DNA of 64,000 nt from Pseudocolwellia agarivorans (GTDB lineage Bacteria; Pseudomonadota; Gammaproteobacteria; Enterobacterales; Alteromonadaceae). Made by a program: the position numbers and the translations under genes. Under the pieces are notes generated by a model, which was not told the DNA's origin, did not search any database, and saw only the letters and a list, made by a program, of their open reading frames with translations. Positions 23,585-31,998 of this stretch are shown here, one piece after another. Location: assembly GCF_002000085.1 (NCBI RefSeq), contig NZ_MUZU01000001.1, forward strand, positions 620,001 through 684,000. The letters are read 5' to 3'. The first letter of the stretch is position 1; each line of letters begins with the position of its first letter.

Positions 23585-24730
23585 TTATTCAATATAAGCA
23601 TACGGAAAATCAGTGGCACGATTTTGAAATGACAAGATAGCAGGATTTTTGATAATGCCCTCATCAAGGTTGATCGCTTTTCTAATTGTATCGTCTTCAT
23701 ACCAACGCTCACGACCGGCTAATACCACAGGTAAATAAACAATAAGTGCCGCTGAAATAGAACGTGTGGCACTTTCCCAAAGGTAACTCGGTGTATGGTC
23801 TACCGCGTAATAGTCAATGGTTTCATACTTAAACATAGGTGCTTTAAAGGTTGTTGGTTTAGCAAAAAAGAAGCCCATACCTTCATCGCAACTTACATCA
23901 ATAATTAAACCATTAGGTTTAAGGCATGCCTTTTCAGATTCAATAATAAAATCGATTGGATTTGCCGTATCTTGAAAAGTTCCGTTGACCATAATGTCTG
24001 CTTCGCTGATTAATTCAGTTAGCGGCCTTGCTGTTCCGTCATGTTCTATCACCATCATGCGCGCTTCGTCTGCTGCTCCAGCGCGAATTCGAACATAGTT
24101 ACAATCAAGTACTTCTTCGCGTACTTCGTGATCTGGGCGTTGAATACAAATAGTAATATCTCTAAAACCATGGGCTTTTAAAGCATATATTGCACCACGA
24201 CTTACCGCACCAAAACCGAAAATAATGATTTTACGTTGATTACCATAATGACCATCCATACCTTTTAATTGCAGCGCATGTAAAACACCACAATACCCTG
24301 CCATTTCGTTATTTTTATAAAAAGTATGACGCCCAACTTGACCACTTGGCGACCAAACAAACATATCTTCAAAAGCAATTAATGTTTGTTTACGCTCTAA
24401 AGCCGCCTGTGTAATGTCTTTTTGCTGAACACAATGTACATAACCCCATAATGTTCCACCTTCACGTAGTTCTTCTAAATCAGCTAATACAGGCTTAGCA
24501 ATAATAACCGTACCTACCTCGGCCAATAATTCATGACGTGTGGCAATACCGCCTGTTAAATCCGCTATTTCTGCATCTGAAACACCAAAAGGTTCTCCGT
24601 AACCTTCTTCAAATATAAGTTGACTGCGGAGTGCTTCAGGAATGCGCTTTAAATGTCGAGGGTGAATAGGAAATCTACGTTCGTCTTCTTTTTTTGAAGT
24701 CCCTATGACTCCTACTTTTAGTATGCTCAT
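23585..24730 (-). CDS. Alanine dehydrogenase/PNT-fold oxidoreductase, carboxyethylornithine synthase-like
   Basis: The 381-residue protein starts with VGVIGTSKKEDERRFPIHPRHLKRIP, the N-terminal pattern of the alanine dehydrogenase/transhydrogenase superfamily. It has a Rossmann segment, RKIIIFGFGAVSRGAIYAL (about residues 165-185), for NAD(P)H. The closest characterised relatives I recall are N5-(carboxyethyl)ornithine synthases, which reductively couple pyruvate to ornithine; saccharopine dehydrogenase is an alternative. The substrate remains uncertain. It stands alone, with 534 bases before the next gene. Confidence 0.7.
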   Translation of the reverse strand: MSILKVGVIGTSKKEDERRFPIHPRHLKRIPEALRSQLIFEEGYGEPFGVSDAEIADLTGGIATRHELLAEVGTVIIAKPVLADLEELREGGTLWGYVHCVQQKDITQAALERKQTLIAFEDMFVWSPSGQVGRHTFYKNNEMAGYCGVLHALQLKGMDGHYGNQRKIIIFGFGAVSRGAIYALKAHGFRDITICIQRPDHEVREEVLDCNYVRIRAGAADEARMMVIEHDGTARPLTELISEADIMVNGTFQDTANPIDFIIESEKACLKPNGLIIDVSCDEGMGFFFAKPTTFKAPMFKYETIDYYAVDHTPSYLWESATRSISAALIVYLPVVLAGRERWYEDDTIRKAINLDEGIIKNPAILSFQNRATDFPYAYIE

Positions 24731-25212
24731 GTAACTGTTCCTCGTTATAAAATGAATACGACGTCATAAACGAATGAAATACCAAGTAGATTAATTAACT
24801 GCTCATTTTTCCTCATGAAAAAGTAGATCACTTATTTAATCAAATGGGTATAAAAGCTTCGCCAATAGGCCAGTTTGATAGAGTCTGCTCTGTTCTTATG
24901 TTAAGAGTTTTGGAATATTAGAGTTTGCTAAGCAAAGCTCTGCAAGATAAGAAAAATACCACTATGGATAATGGTATGAATTTCAGAATATTTAAGAGAA
25001 ACAACCTACTAGCATAGGCTGTTTAATTACTTCTATATATTATTGAAGTAGATGATTTCGGATATGTATTGTTAAAGTAACAATCTAAAAATGCACTTAT
25101 ACATAACAGGCGAGAAAATTTAAATAGTAATAACAAGCTCATCATAGCATATGCATAGGTTATTCCCTACGAGCGTTATGATAAATAAGCACAAGTAAGC
25201 TATGCTCGCTTT
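24731..25212. other. Long intergenic region, no gene seen
   Basis: Between the dehydrogenase start and the barrel-protein gene I see no open frame with a ribosome site. The segment around 25150-25200 (GGTTATTCCCTACGAGCG) weakly resembles the interior of the MITE-like element at 30733-30998, and AGAGTCTGCTCTGTTCTT at 24893 resembles the start of the 11205 repeat. It may contain decayed repeats. The dehydrogenase promoter must lie at its left end. Confidence 0.4.
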
Positions 25213-25239
25213 AAAACCTCACAACAATTCATTGTGAGG
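25213..25239 (-). terminator. Rho-independent terminator after the barrel-protein gene
   Basis: CCTCACAA and TTGTGAGG form an 8-base-pair stem with a seven-base loop; on the minus strand TTTT follows. It lies just past the stop of the gene at 25265-25906. Confidence 0.7.
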
Positions 25240-25264
25240 TAATACCTAGATCTTATATACGTTT

Positions 25265-25906
25265 TTACAAACGTATAAGTAATGATAAGCTGATATTTTG
25301 AGCTGTAATATCTGCTATCTCTGTTTTTTCAAAATCTAAAGATAGGGCAAAATCTTTGCTAAAACCATACCCAATACCTAGCCCCGTTAGTAAAGTAATA
25401 CCTGTATCACTAACTTCTTGAGTGTTGAGTTCTGAAACGTTACCGCTTAAGTAAGAAAACTCATTATCCCAAACTAAAATACCTACATGAGCTTTTAAAA
25501 ATAAACGATCACTTAAAGGGTATGTGCCAATAGCTCTTATATCGCCAGCTAAAGTTTTAAATGTACCGCTATATAAAACGTTATTTATTACTTCACCAGC
25601 TGAGTCAGTTGATTCTTCAGTAACTTTAAATTCCCCTTTGCCAAATGATGTAACACCGGCCTCCATAGCAATGTAACGGTTGAATTGATGACCAACAAAT
25701 CCTCTAAAACCTATAGAAGATGAACTTGAGCTATAATCTAAAGGGGTTAATTTAGAAGTATCTATTTGCGGGGAAAAGTTAAGTTCGTCATAGCTGTTAT
25801 GCTGCAAAGACAATCCTAAATAATCGAATTTATCCGTATTATTAGCAGCGGCATGAAATGAAAATAGCGTTAATGCACCTATAAACGTCTTACAAAAAAA
25901 TGTCAT
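25265..25906 (-). CDS. Small outer-membrane beta-barrel protein
   Basis: This 213-residue protein has a signal peptide ending SFHAAA (about residue 21). An eight-strand-like barrel follows, with repeated alternating strands (SSIGFRGFVGHQFNRYIAMEAGVTSFG, then FLKAHVGILVWD and GITLLTGLGIGYGFSKDFALSLDFEK), and the C-terminus ISLSLLIRL fits the barrel-assembly signal. It resembles the OmpA/OmpW-like porin group of small barrels. No periplasmic OmpA domain is present. The physiological role is unknown. Confidence 0.8.
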   Translation of the reverse strand: MTFFCKTFIGALTLFSFHAAANNTDKFDYLGLSLQHNSYDELNFSPQIDTSKLTPLDYSSSSSSIGFRGFVGHQFNRYIAMEAGVTSFGKGEFKVTEESTDSAGEVINNVLYSGTFKTLAGDIRAIGTYPLSDRLFLKAHVGILVWDNEFSYLSGNVSELNTQEVSDTGITLLTGLGIGYGFSKDFALSLDFEKTEIADITAQNISLSLLIRL

Positions 25907-26063
25907 TTATATCCTTATAATAAAATTAAAAAACCTTTACTGCATTAAATAGTAAAGGTTAGGTTGGAAGGTTTAATGGGAAACATAAGACAAATAAGAA
26001 GAAGAGAAATAAACTTACCCACTCCATTTGTTTGTTTCAGCAAACAATTATTATAACAAATTA

Positions 26064-26951
26064 TTAACTTACAGAAAGCTTAGTATTACTATTCCTTTCA
26101 ACAATCCCCATCAATTTATAGGTTAATAATGCGGCTGAAAAGTCGTAAGCATGAAAACCTGCAATCGGCGCATATTCCATAATATCGAAGCCAATAATGT
26201 TGCGCTGTTTCGCTACCGATTCAAATAAATTCAGAGTTTGATACCAAGATAAACCGCCCGGCACAGGTGTTCCTGTAGAAGGAAATACTGAAGGATCAAT
26301 TCCATCTATATCTACCGTAAAAAATACGTTTTTAGGAAAGCTTTCTGGTAAGTTTATGCTTTGAATATTTTGAGGTACGAGCTCGTCAGCATCTTGAAAA
26401 TAAACGCCGTGTTTCTCACGTGTTGCTATTTCTTCTTCACAAAAAGCACGAATACCTAATTGATAAAGAGGAATGTTTAAATCAACCAAACGTTTCATTA
26501 CGGATGCATGGCTTAGCTTATCGCCTTCGTAAGCATCGCGTAAGTCAGCGTGTGCATCTATTTGCACAACACCAAAATCTGTAATACCTGCATCCAAATA
26601 GCCTTTAATAACACCGTAGGTAACCGTATGCTCGCCACCTAAAACTACGGGCATACTGCCTGCTTTAAGTATTTTTGTGACTGCATTGGCGATATTTTCA
26701 ATCACTTGCTCTGGGTCAACCGTGCAATCAACCACATCGCAGGTATGAATACCTAACGCTGAAGGGTTCGATTTTCCGTCCCACGTTTCTAGTTGTTCTG
26801 ACGCTTCTAATATAGTTAATGGCCCTTGCGCTGTTCCGCCACTGTACGACACGGTTTTTTCGTAAGGTACAGGCAATACCGAAAAAGCAGCTTGTTCGAT
26901 AGGTGATTGTTCTATTTCAGACGCGAGAAAAATAGGATAGTTTTTTGTCAT
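26064..26951 (-). CDS. speB: Agmatinase
   Basis: The 295-residue enzyme belongs to the ureohydrolase family and should hydrolyse agmatine to putrescine and urea using two Mn ions. Metal-ligand motifs are visible: GGEHTVTYG, QIDAHADLRDAY and FTVDIDGIDPSVFPSTGTPVPGG; FDIMEYAP follows. It lies 85 bases downstream of nspC on the same strand, and putrescine is the acceptor needed by the carboxynorspermidine/carboxyspermidine route, so the three genes form a polyamine unit. The arginine decarboxylase that would supply agmatine is not in the window. Confidence 0.93.
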   Translation of the reverse strand: MTKNYPIFLASEIEQSPIEQAAFSVLPVPYEKTVSYSGGTAQGPLTILEASEQLETWDGKSNPSALGIHTCDVVDCTVDPEQVIENIANAVTKILKAGSMPVVLGGEHTVTYGVIKGYLDAGITDFGVVQIDAHADLRDAYEGDKLSHASVMKRLVDLNIPLYQLGIRAFCEEEIATREKHGVYFQDADELVPQNIQSINLPESFPKNVFFTVDIDGIDPSVFPSTGTPVPGGLSWYQTLNLFESVAKQRNIIGFDIMEYAPIAGFHAYDFSAALLTYKLMGIVERNSNTKLSVS

Positions 26952-27036
26952 GATAATGCAGCCATTATAGAGAAAATGTTATGTAACTTAGCTAAAATCA
27001 ATAAAAGCCACGTTGATAAAAGCTAAGCTAAAAGTA

Positions 27037-28227
27037 TTAAGATAACCGTTGTTTAAAGTCTTCATAACCAAATGATTTTACAACATTTAGTTTATCAGTT
27101 TTTGAATTCCAAATAGCGATTGAAGGTAATTGCGTACCGTTAAACGTACTAGTTTTTACCATAGTGTAATGCGCCATATCCTCAAACACTAAGCGTTGAC
27201 CCACTTGAATAGGTTTATCAAAACTGTAGTCGTTTATTACATCGCCAGCTAAACACGTTAAACCACCTAAGCGATAGGTATGCGGTTTTTCATTCGCCTG
27301 CCCTGCTCCTGAAATGTCAGGTCGGTATGGCATTTCTAACGTATCAGGCATGTGGCATGTAGCGGATGTATCTAAAATCAATTGCGGAAAGTCGTTATGA
27401 ATCACATCAAGTACTTCACAACTTAAAATACCTGTACCAATCGCAACGGCTTCACCGGGTTCAATATAAACTTGTAAGGCGTATTTACTCATAAAGCTTT
27501 TAATACAAGTAATTAGGCTTTCGGTATCGTAATCAGGTGCGGTAATGTGATGACCACCACCAAAGTTAATCCATTTAAGCGTAGTAAATAAATGAGAAAA
27601 CTTAGCTTCAACACTCGCTAAGGTACGCTGTAAAGGCAGAAAACCTTGCTCACATAGCGTATGAAAATGCAGACCAGAAATAAGCGTGAACGCTTGTTGA
27701 AATTCAGGTAACGCGAGATATTTTTCCAACTCAGACGCTGGTGTACCTAAACGAGAGCCTTTAGCGCACGGATCGTAAAGAGCAACTTCGCCTTCTGAAT
27801 GTTGTGGATTAATGCGTAAACCGAACGATAAATCGTCTCGTGTTGTTAACGCTTCGCGACATATGCTTTCAAAACGTAGCAACTGGCTTGGGCTATTAAA
27901 AACAATATGATGCGCAAAGGTAACTAACTCGCGTATATCAGCTTCACTAAAGCCAGCTGAATACACGTGAATTTCGCCATGGTAAAACTCTTTTGCTAAT
28001 TTAGCTTCGTGTAAACCGCTTGAACAAGTACCACTAAGGTACTTGTTTGTTAACGGCGCTAACGACCACATAGAAAAAGCTTTTAACGCGTGCAGAACCT
28101 TAGCTCCACTTTGCTGTTGAACGGTGTTTAATATGTTTAAATTACGTTCAACAGCGATTTCATCTACCACAAAACATGGCGACGGTAAGCGGGTTAAGTC
28201 AAGCTGAGCAAAGTCAGTAAATTGCAT
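27037..28227 (-). CDS. nspC: Carboxynorspermidine/carboxyspermidine decarboxylase
   Basis: This 396-residue PLP enzyme of the alanine-racemase-fold decarboxylase family removes the carboxyl group from carboxynorspermidine or carboxyspermidine to give norspermidine or spermidine. The PLP lysine lies in VLHALKAFSMWSL (about Lys49); IYVYSAGF-type strand sequence, LHFHTLCEQ, NFGGGHH and YIEPGEAV follow. Only 12 bases separate it from the upstream synthase gene, matching the pairing known in Vibrio. Length is normal for NspC. Confidence 0.93.
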   Translation of the reverse strand: MQFTDFAQLDLTRLPSPCFVVDEIAVERNLNILNTVQQQSGAKVLHALKAFSMWSLAPLTNKYLSGTCSSGLHEAKLAKEFYHGEIHVYSAGFSEADIRELVTFAHHIVFNSPSQLLRFESICREALTTRDDLSFGLRINPQHSEGEVALYDPCAKGSRLGTPASELEKYLALPEFQQAFTLISGLHFHTLCEQGFLPLQRTLASVEAKFSHLFTTLKWINFGGGHHITAPDYDTESLITCIKSFMSKYALQVYIEPGEAVAIGTGILSCEVLDVIHNDFPQLILDTSATCHMPDTLEMPYRPDISGAGQANEKPHTYRLGGLTCLAGDVINDYSFDKPIQVGQRLVFEDMAHYTMVKTSTFNGTQLPSIAIWNSKTDKLNVVKSFGYEDFKQRLS

Positions 28228-28239
28228 AAGACGCTGTAC

Positions 28240-29451
28240 TTATTGGTCAAGGTTGAATTGATCAAGCTCAATAACTTTCCACGGTAAGCCAAATTCATTC
28301 ATGTCAGCCATGAATAGATCCGGATCAAACTGCTCGATATTGAAAACGCCTGGTGTTAACCAGTTTTTTTCAACCATCATTTTGGCGCCAATCATTGCTG
28401 GAACGCCAGTTGTATATGAAATAGCTTGAGACGCTACCTCTTTATAACAAGCTTCGTGATCACAAATTTGGTAACAGTAAACTATTTTTTCTTTACCGTC
28501 TTTTAAGCCACGCACAACGGTACCAATACAAGTTTTACCTTTTGTTCTTGGTCCTAAGCTTGAAGGATCAGGTAATAATTTAGCTAATAATTGAATAGGT
28601 ACAATTTGCTGTCCTTCATATTCAATTGGCTCAATACCTGTCATTCCTACATTACCTAACACTTCTAAGTGCTTAAGATAATTGTCTGAAAAGCTCATCC
28701 AAAATTGTGCACGTTTTAACGTAGGAAAATGTACCGTTAATGATTCTAATTCTTCGTGATACATGCGGTAAATATCAAAATCGCCAACACCATCTGGGCA
28801 AGTAAATTTCGCTTTTTTACTCATCGCAGGTGTGGTTACAAACTCACCATTTTCAAAATGACGACACTCTGCTGTTACTTCACGAATATTAATTTCAGGA
28901 TTGAAGTTAGTCGCAAACGGGTAACCATGATCACCGCCATTTACATCAATAATATCTAGGTAATGAATTTCATCAAAATAATGTTTAGCAACATAAGCGG
29001 TAAACATATTAGTCGCGCCGGGATCAAAACCACTTCCTAAAAGCGCGGTTAATCCTGCTTTTTGGAATTTTTCTTGATAAGCCCACTGCCATTTGTATTC
29101 AAATTTTGCAGAATCTAATGGCTCATAATTAGCCGTATCCATGTAATGTACGCCAGCTTCTAAACAAGCGTCCATAATGGTTAAATCTTGATAAGGCAGT
29201 GCCACGTTAATGACTAAAAATGGTTTTTCTTGCTTAAGTAATGCAACAAGTTCAGGAACATTATCAGCATCAACTTGCGCTGTATTAACGGTTACGCCTG
29301 TTTTTTCTTTTACGCTATTTGCAATAGCCTGACATTTAGCTAGCGTTCTGCTAGCTAATACAATTTGGGTAAATACATTATTTTGTTGAGCGCACTTTTG
29401 TGTAACTACGTTACCTACACCGCCAGCGCCAATTATCATTACTTTAGTCAT
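28240..29451 (-). CDS. Carboxynorspermidine synthase (saccharopine dehydrogenase-like)
   Basis: The 403-residue protein begins with a Rossmann motif, VMIIGAGGVGNVVTQKCAQ, and follows the saccharopine dehydrogenase family pattern. Next to nspC it is best read as carboxynorspermidine dehydrogenase (CANSDH), which reductively condenses aspartate semialdehyde with diaminopropane or putrescine using NADPH. True saccharopine dehydrogenase is unlikely given the nspC and speB context. It is the first gene of the polyamine unit; no terminator was seen between it and nspC. Confidence 0.9.
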   Translation of the reverse strand: MTKVMIIGAGGVGNVVTQKCAQQNNVFTQIVLASRTLAKCQAIANSVKEKTGVTVNTAQVDADNVPELVALLKQEKPFLVINVALPYQDLTIMDACLEAGVHYMDTANYEPLDSAKFEYKWQWAYQEKFQKAGLTALLGSGFDPGATNMFTAYVAKHYFDEIHYLDIIDVNGGDHGYPFATNFNPEINIREVTAECRHFENGEFVTTPAMSKKAKFTCPDGVGDFDIYRMYHEELESLTVHFPTLKRAQFWMSFSDNYLKHLEVLGNVGMTGIEPIEYEGQQIVPIQLLAKLLPDPSSLGPRTKGKTCIGTVVRGLKDGKEKIVYCYQICDHEACYKEVASQAISYTTGVPAMIGAKMMVEKNWLTPGVFNIEQFDPDLFMADMNEFGLPWKVIELDQFNLDQ

Positions 29452-29598
29452 TTTAAAATCACATACGCTAAAAAAAAGTTGGTGAATTTTAGTGATAAAT
29501 TCAAATTTTACAAGCTATTTTTTAGGTAATGTCCTCATGGTAAATAATATTTAATTTAAACAATACTCGTATAGAAAACAAACAAGAGATGCTGAGTA

Positions 29599-30612
29599 TT
29601 AAGTATACTGCTCAATAAATTTAATGGATTCATTCCATTGCGGGTTTTGACTTAATTGTTTAAAGCTATGATGCGTTGTTTTAAGTAAACGCTGAATACG
29701 TTGGTTACTTATTTTATTTATGTTGATATTGGCGTTATCAATAACACTAATACAACCTTCGCGGTTATTACATAATAACAACATATCGCAGCCTGCTTGT
29801 TGTGCCGCTTCAGCTCTTTCTACATAACCGCCAACACAAGATGCGCCTTCCATAGATAAATCATCACTGAAAATAACGCCCTCAAACCCTAGCGATTCGC
29901 GTAATATTTGCTGTAACCAATACGATGAAAAACCAACAGCTTGGCTATCTATTTCAGGAAAAATAATATGCGCAGGCATTAACGCATCCACTTTATTGGC
30001 TTTAATAAGGTGTTTGAAAGGTAAAATATCGAATGCTTCTATTTCAGCTCTTTTTCGGTAATCAATAGGTAAATCTATGTGAGAATCAGCTTTAACACTG
30101 CCATGCCCCGGAAAGTGCTTACCTGTTGCTTTCATACCAGCCAAATGCATACCTTCAATAAACGCATTAGCTAAATGAATGATCGCTTCAGGCTGAGAAT
30201 CAAAAGCGCGATCACCAATTACTTCGCTAATACCGTTTACATCTAAAACAGGGGCAAAGCTAATATCAATATTACAGGCTTGCACTTCAGTCGCCATAAC
30301 GTAACCACAATGGGTGGCTAACTCTTTTGCTTTTGAAACATTTTGTTGTGTTTTGGTGATAAGAGAGCCCATTGCAGGGATCAAACTAAAGCCTTTTCTA
30401 AAACGCTGTACTCGGCCCCCTTCATGATCAACCGCAATAAGAAAATCTTTTTTGGCTGCTTTACGTATTTGATCATTTAAATCAGACAGCTGTTCTACAG
30501 ATTCAAAATTACGCGTGAATAATATAAGCCCCCCCACAAGTGGGTGTTGCAGTAATTCTTTATCTTCTTGAGTGAGCGATGTACCCAGTACATCTAACAT
30601 TATAGGGCCCAT
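29599..30612 (-). CDS. nagZ: Beta-N-acetylhexosaminidase of cell-wall recycling
   Basis: The frame opens at 30621, but family members begin MGPIMLDVLGTSL, so I place the start at ATG 30612 (337 residues). This GH3 enzyme cleaves N-acetylglucosamine from anhydromuropeptides in the cytoplasm. The catalytic signature KATGKHFPGHGSVKADSHIDLP contains the His acid/base, and GVIFSDDLSMEGA contains the Asp nucleophile. VGGLILFTRNF and LIAVDHEGGRVQRF are also typical. Length and lack of signal peptide fit. The MITE-like element lies upstream. Confidence 0.92.
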   Translation of the reverse strand: MGPIMLDVLGTSLTQEDKELLQHPLVGGLILFTRNFESVEQLSDLNDQIRKAAKKDFLIAVDHEGGRVQRFRKGFSLIPAMGSLITKTQQNVSKAKELATHCGYVMATEVQACNIDISFAPVLDVNGISEVIGDRAFDSQPEAIIHLANAFIEGMHLAGMKATGKHFPGHGSVKADSHIDLPIDYRKRAEIEAFDILPFKHLIKANKVDALMPAHIIFPEIDSQAVGFSSYWLQQILRESLGFEGVIFSDDLSMEGASCVGGYVERAEAAQQAGCDMLLLCNNREGCISVIDNANININKISNQRIQRLLKTTHHSFKQLSQNPQWNESIKFIEQYT

Positions 30613-30732
30613 GTAAACCATCTTTTAACTGTAATATATGAATACAGAGATTATAAATGATTAACATTAAAAGAATATAAATGATTAGGCTTATCTAGAT
30701 AAAGCGCATTAAAACAACATTTAAAGCTTGGT

Positions 30733-30998
30733 TTATACCCGTTATCATTCAAGATGCAGGTTTCAGTGGGAACTAAAAATAATTTAGGCAAGGCATTAAG
30801 TTTACGTCATGGTTATTCCCTTACTAAAGTTAATAACGAAGCATAAATTGTTTTTAGACCCATCGAAGAAGCGCTTGAGCAAAATCACTTCTTCGTTAAT
30901 GCTTTTTATAAGGGAACGACCATTATTACAAAGCATTGCCTTGAATTGATATCGCTCAAGCGCTCTGAAATAGCCTCTTGATTGGTAACGGGTATAAA
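30733..30998. mobile_element. MITE-like palindromic element, about 266 bp
   Basis: The ends TTTATACCCGTTA (30733-30745) and TAACGGGTATAAA (30986-30998) are perfect 13-base inverted repeats. The similarity continues inward: TCAAGATGCAGGTTTCAG pairs imperfectly with CTGAAATAGCCTCTTGA, and AAGGCATT with a matching inverted copy near 30935. Thus almost the whole element can fold on itself. It has no coding capacity. One end recurs at 11344-11386, showing a dispersed family. Transposase identity is unknown. Confidence 0.75.
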
Positions 30999-31018
30999 TG
31001 TTGTTTAATAGGATTTAA

Positions 31019-31654
31019 TCAAGCGTTGGAAGGAATAATTGGAGCCGCTACACCAGCAGCAATATAAGGAATAACCTGTTGAATAACACCTGAAATATCA
31101 ATATTTTTATCAAAATCACTTTTAGCAATATCAATTAAAGCGCCGCTTGAAGACATAGTAAATATAACAGTGCCCATAGTAAGGTGTAACCGCCAAAACA
31201 CTTCTTCAGCGGTTAATTCAGGATAAGCTTTGTAAACAGCTTCTACAAAATTAGAAATAACCCCCGGATATTGAGTGGTTAAAAACCAACGTAAAAAGCC
31301 TTGGCTGTCGGTATAACCACGCCCAAGTAATTGTAAAAAGTTACTCGTACCGTTTTCTTTAAATTGATTTAACCACAATAGCGGTTCAACAAAAGCAGAG
31401 AACACTTCAATTAAGGTAGGTTTTTTATCGTCGTCACAAATTTGCTTTAACGTTTTCTCTAAACGAGGAGACAGTTCATTCATATAACGAGACATTACCG
31501 CTTTAATTAGCTCTTTTTTTGAACCAAAATGATAATTTACGGCAGCTAAATTAACTTCTGCTTGGCTAGTGATTTCTCTTAACGATGTTCCATTAAAGCC
31601 ATTTACAGCAAATAAATGTTCCGCGGCGTCTAATATCTTATTTTTTGTACTCAT
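31019..31654 (-). CDS. psrA: TetR-family regulator, PsrA-like
   Basis: This 211-residue protein has an N-terminal TetR helix-turn-helix (KILDAAEHLFAVNGFNGTSL, then REITSQAEVNLAAVNYHFGSKKELI, residues 5-52) and a C-terminal ligand domain. The stretch TSLREITSQAEVNLAAVNYHFGSKK is very close to PsrA of Pseudomonas and Shewanella, a fatty-acid-responsive regulator of beta-oxidation genes. A perfect palindrome with the PsrA-type core AAAC-N4-GTTT lies 53-74 bases upstream, pointing to autoregulation. It is divergent from the dipeptidase gene. Orthology to PsrA is likely but rests on recalled sequences. Confidence 0.8.
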   Translation of the reverse strand: MSTKNKILDAAEHLFAVNGFNGTSLREITSQAEVNLAAVNYHFGSKKELIKAVMSRYMNELSPRLEKTLKQICDDDKKPTLIEVFSAFVEPLLWLNQFKENGTSNFLQLLGRGYTDSQGFLRWFLTTQYPGVISNFVEAVYKAYPELTAEEVFWRLHLTMGTVIFTMSSSGALIDIAKSDFDKNIDISGVIQQVIPYIAAGVAAPIIPSNA

Positions 31655-31706
31655 AATATGATCAAATTTTTTATTGAAATAAGTAAACTGAATTTTTCAA
31701 ACAAGC

Positions 31707-31728
31707 AGTTTAAACAGATGTTTAAACT
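31707..31728 (-). promoter_or_regulatory. PsrA-type operator palindrome
   Basis: AGTTTAAAC (31707-31715) and GTTTAAACT (31720-31728) are perfect inverted repeats around AGAT, with core TAAACAGATGTTTA. This fits the published PsrA pattern AAAC-N2-4-GTTT. An additional CAAAC at 31699 overlaps one flank. Confidence 0.65.
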
Positions 31729-31998
31729 ACCGTATAACACTAGCATAGGTCAATGTTTTGAATAAACAAAGGTAAAATGAAATACGTTTGTACTCATTTA
31801 TTAACGCTGCAACATTATACTATAAGTTTATTAGATAGCAGCTCAAGGCTAAGGTTATGTTTTAATGATCAAGATAAAATCTTATTATTGAACGCTATTT
31901 AACGTGGAAAATCCTCTTCTCATACTATTTTAATTTACTGTGAAAAGTATTTTTATATACTGATTTTATAATTTTAAACAAAAGAGCATCCTATAAAA

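Noticed and set aside
23585-24730. Linking the carboxyethylornithine-synthase-like enzyme to siderophore assembly
   Set aside because: It lies more than 30 kb from the siderophore genes, has no Fur box, and its substrate is uncertain.
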